Assembly (NCBI GenBank): GCA_046153505.1
Contig: JBJXDT010000087.1
Span: 1 to 6,038, forward strand
Direction: 5' to 3'
Source: JBJXDT01 sp046153505
GTDB lineage: Bacteria; Pseudomonadota; Gammaproteobacteria; Burkholderiales; Methylophilaceae
Length of the DNA stretch: 6,038 bases
The position numbers and the translations under genes were made by a program. Within the stretch, counting starts at the first letter, position 1, and each line of letters begins with the position of its first letter. Shown piece after piece: positions 5,274-6,038 of the stretch. The notes under the pieces are model-generated. The model saw nothing but the letters and a program-made list of their open reading frames with translations. It made no database searches and was not told where the DNA came from.

Positions 5274-6038
5274 CTATCACTCTCACCTCTTGTTGCAGAG
5301 CCACTCCTTGTTTTTCTAATACCGTGTCTTTCATGTGACGTATTAAAAGCTCAATATCCAATGCTGTAGCCTCACCCACATTCACAATAAAATTTGCGTG
5401 CTTTGGAGAAACTTGCGCTCCCCCAATTTGGTAGCCCTTTAATTGACTTTCTTCTATCAATCGTGCTGCAAAATCATTAGGTGGGTTTCTAAATGTGGAA
5501 CCTGCACTTGGTAAATTAAGAGGCTGACTGGCTAGACGAGTTGCCAATAAGTCTTTGATTTTTTTGTTAGATTCTTCTTGAACTCCATTTTGCAACTTAA
5601 ACCATGCACCTAAAAACCACTCACTTGGTATTGGCATCTCTATGTGACGGTAGCCCGCAATAAACTCAGAAGCGTTTCGAACGTGCGTGTGCCCCATTCT
5701 GTCTATTGTTAAGGTCTGATGCACGATGTTCCAAGTGACACTACCATAACAGCCCGCATTCATTGAAAGCGCACCGCCAACTGTGCCAGGAATACCTGCC
5801 ATAAACTCTGCACCAGTTTTGGAGTTAGTCGCACTAAAGCGCGCTAATTTTCCGCAGGTGACACCAGCTTCTGCGTAGATATACTCTCCATCCAGGCATA
5901 TTTCACCTAACGCCTGATGCATCACAATCACAGTACCGTGCACACCACCATCACGCACCAGCAAATTACTGCCCAAGCCAATAAAAAATATGGGCTCAGC
6001 GTGATCAAGACTCTTCATAAACGTCACCAAGTCGTCCA
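5260..6038 (-). CDS. murB: UDP-N-acetylenolpyruvoylglucosamine reductase MurB (5' end outside window)
   Basis: MurB is the cytoplasmic FAD enzyme that uses NADPH to reduce UDP-GlcNAc-enolpyruvate to UDP-MurNAc, the second committed step of peptidoglycan synthesis. The frame is open to the window edge; the first visible codons encode DDLVTFMKSLDH, which is interior MurB sequence, so the true start lies upstream and perhaps 35-45 residues are missing. Counting from the Leu codon at 6030, landmarks are the FAD motif GLGSNLLVRDGG (18-29), AGIPGTVGGALSMNAGCYG (78-96), the flavin/substrate Arg128 (in GYRHI), the proton-donor Ser178 in PSAGSTFRNP (174-183), and Glu248 in QQEVRVIG near the C-terminus. 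The visible part is 256 residues from that codon, so the whole protein is much shorter than the 342-residue E. coli type I enzyme, suggesting the shorter type II form. It overlaps ddlB. The TTG at 6030 is not a believable start. Confidence 0.97.
   Translation of the reverse strand, partial: DDLVTFMKSLDHAEPIFFIGLGSNLLVRDGGVHGTVIVMHQALGEICLDGEYIYAEAGVTCGKLARFSATNSKTGAEFMAGIPGTVGGALSMNAGCYGSVTWNIVHQTLTIDRMGHTHVRNASEFIAGYRHIEMPIPSEWFLGAWFKLQNGVQEESNKKIKDLLATRLASQPLNLPSAGSTFRNPPNDFAARLIEESQLKGYQIGGAQVSPKHANFIVNVGEATALDIELLIRHMKDTVLEKQGVALQQEVRVIGEYA
5283..5289 (-). promoter_or_regulatory. Ribosome binding site of ddlB, favouring the GTG start
   Basis: The minus strand reads GAGGTGA inside the last codons of murB. 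It ends 9 bases before the GTG at 5273 and 15 bases before the ATG at 5267. A second AGGTGA lies at 5275-5270, too close to the ATG (2 bases). The spacing favours the GTG, though not decisively. Confidence 0.5.

Noticed and set aside
6025..6030. TTG at 6030 (or the GTG after it) as the true murB start
   Set aside because: The frame stays open to the edge, the residues before it (DD) continue a typical MurB interior segment, and the N-terminal part of the FAD domain would be missing.

Overview
This window is one continuous piece of a bacterial dcw (division and cell wall) gene cluster. All six genes are on the minus strand, so transcription runs from high to low coordinates: murB (5' end cut by the window edge), ddlB, ftsQ, ftsA, ftsZ, lpxC (3' end cut by the window edge). 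The base composition is moderate, roughly the mid-40s percent GC by eye. Presence of lpxC means a Gram-negative cell with lipid A. Three things suggest a betaproteobacterium of the Nitrosomonadales/Methylophilaceae type: murB lying just upstream of ddlB, an FtsQ starting MWDKPRLLNW, and an FtsZ starting MFEIMEKDSQEAV with the loop GVGGCGGNA. The taxonomic call is inference from recalled sequences, not from a search.

Layout, in transcription order. murB (6038..5260), ddlB (5273..4317) and ftsQ (4327..3530) overlap by 8-14 and 11 bases. A 16-base gap holding a good ribosome binding site leads to ftsA (3513..2275). A 78-base gap with the most consensus-like Shine-Dalgarno sequence in the window leads to ftsZ (2196..1030). 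A 105-base AT-rich gap leads to lpxC (924..1, continuing outside). No stretch above 300 bases lacks a gene. I saw no RNA gene, mobile element, CRISPR array or convincing terminator.

How the genes work together: MurB makes UDP-MurNAc and Ddl makes the D-Ala-D-Ala dipeptide, both cytoplasmic precursors of peptidoglycan. FtsZ forms the division ring, FtsA anchors it to the inner membrane, and FtsQ links the ring to the periplasmic division machinery. LpxC commits UDP-acyl-GlcNAc to lipid A, so outer-membrane synthesis sits in the same cluster as wall synthesis and division.

All six reading frames look intact where visible, with the expected catalytic and binding residues. I found no undescribed system. 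This is an ordinary core region, and the findings below concern start sites, gene overlaps, short inverted repeats and minor protein features.
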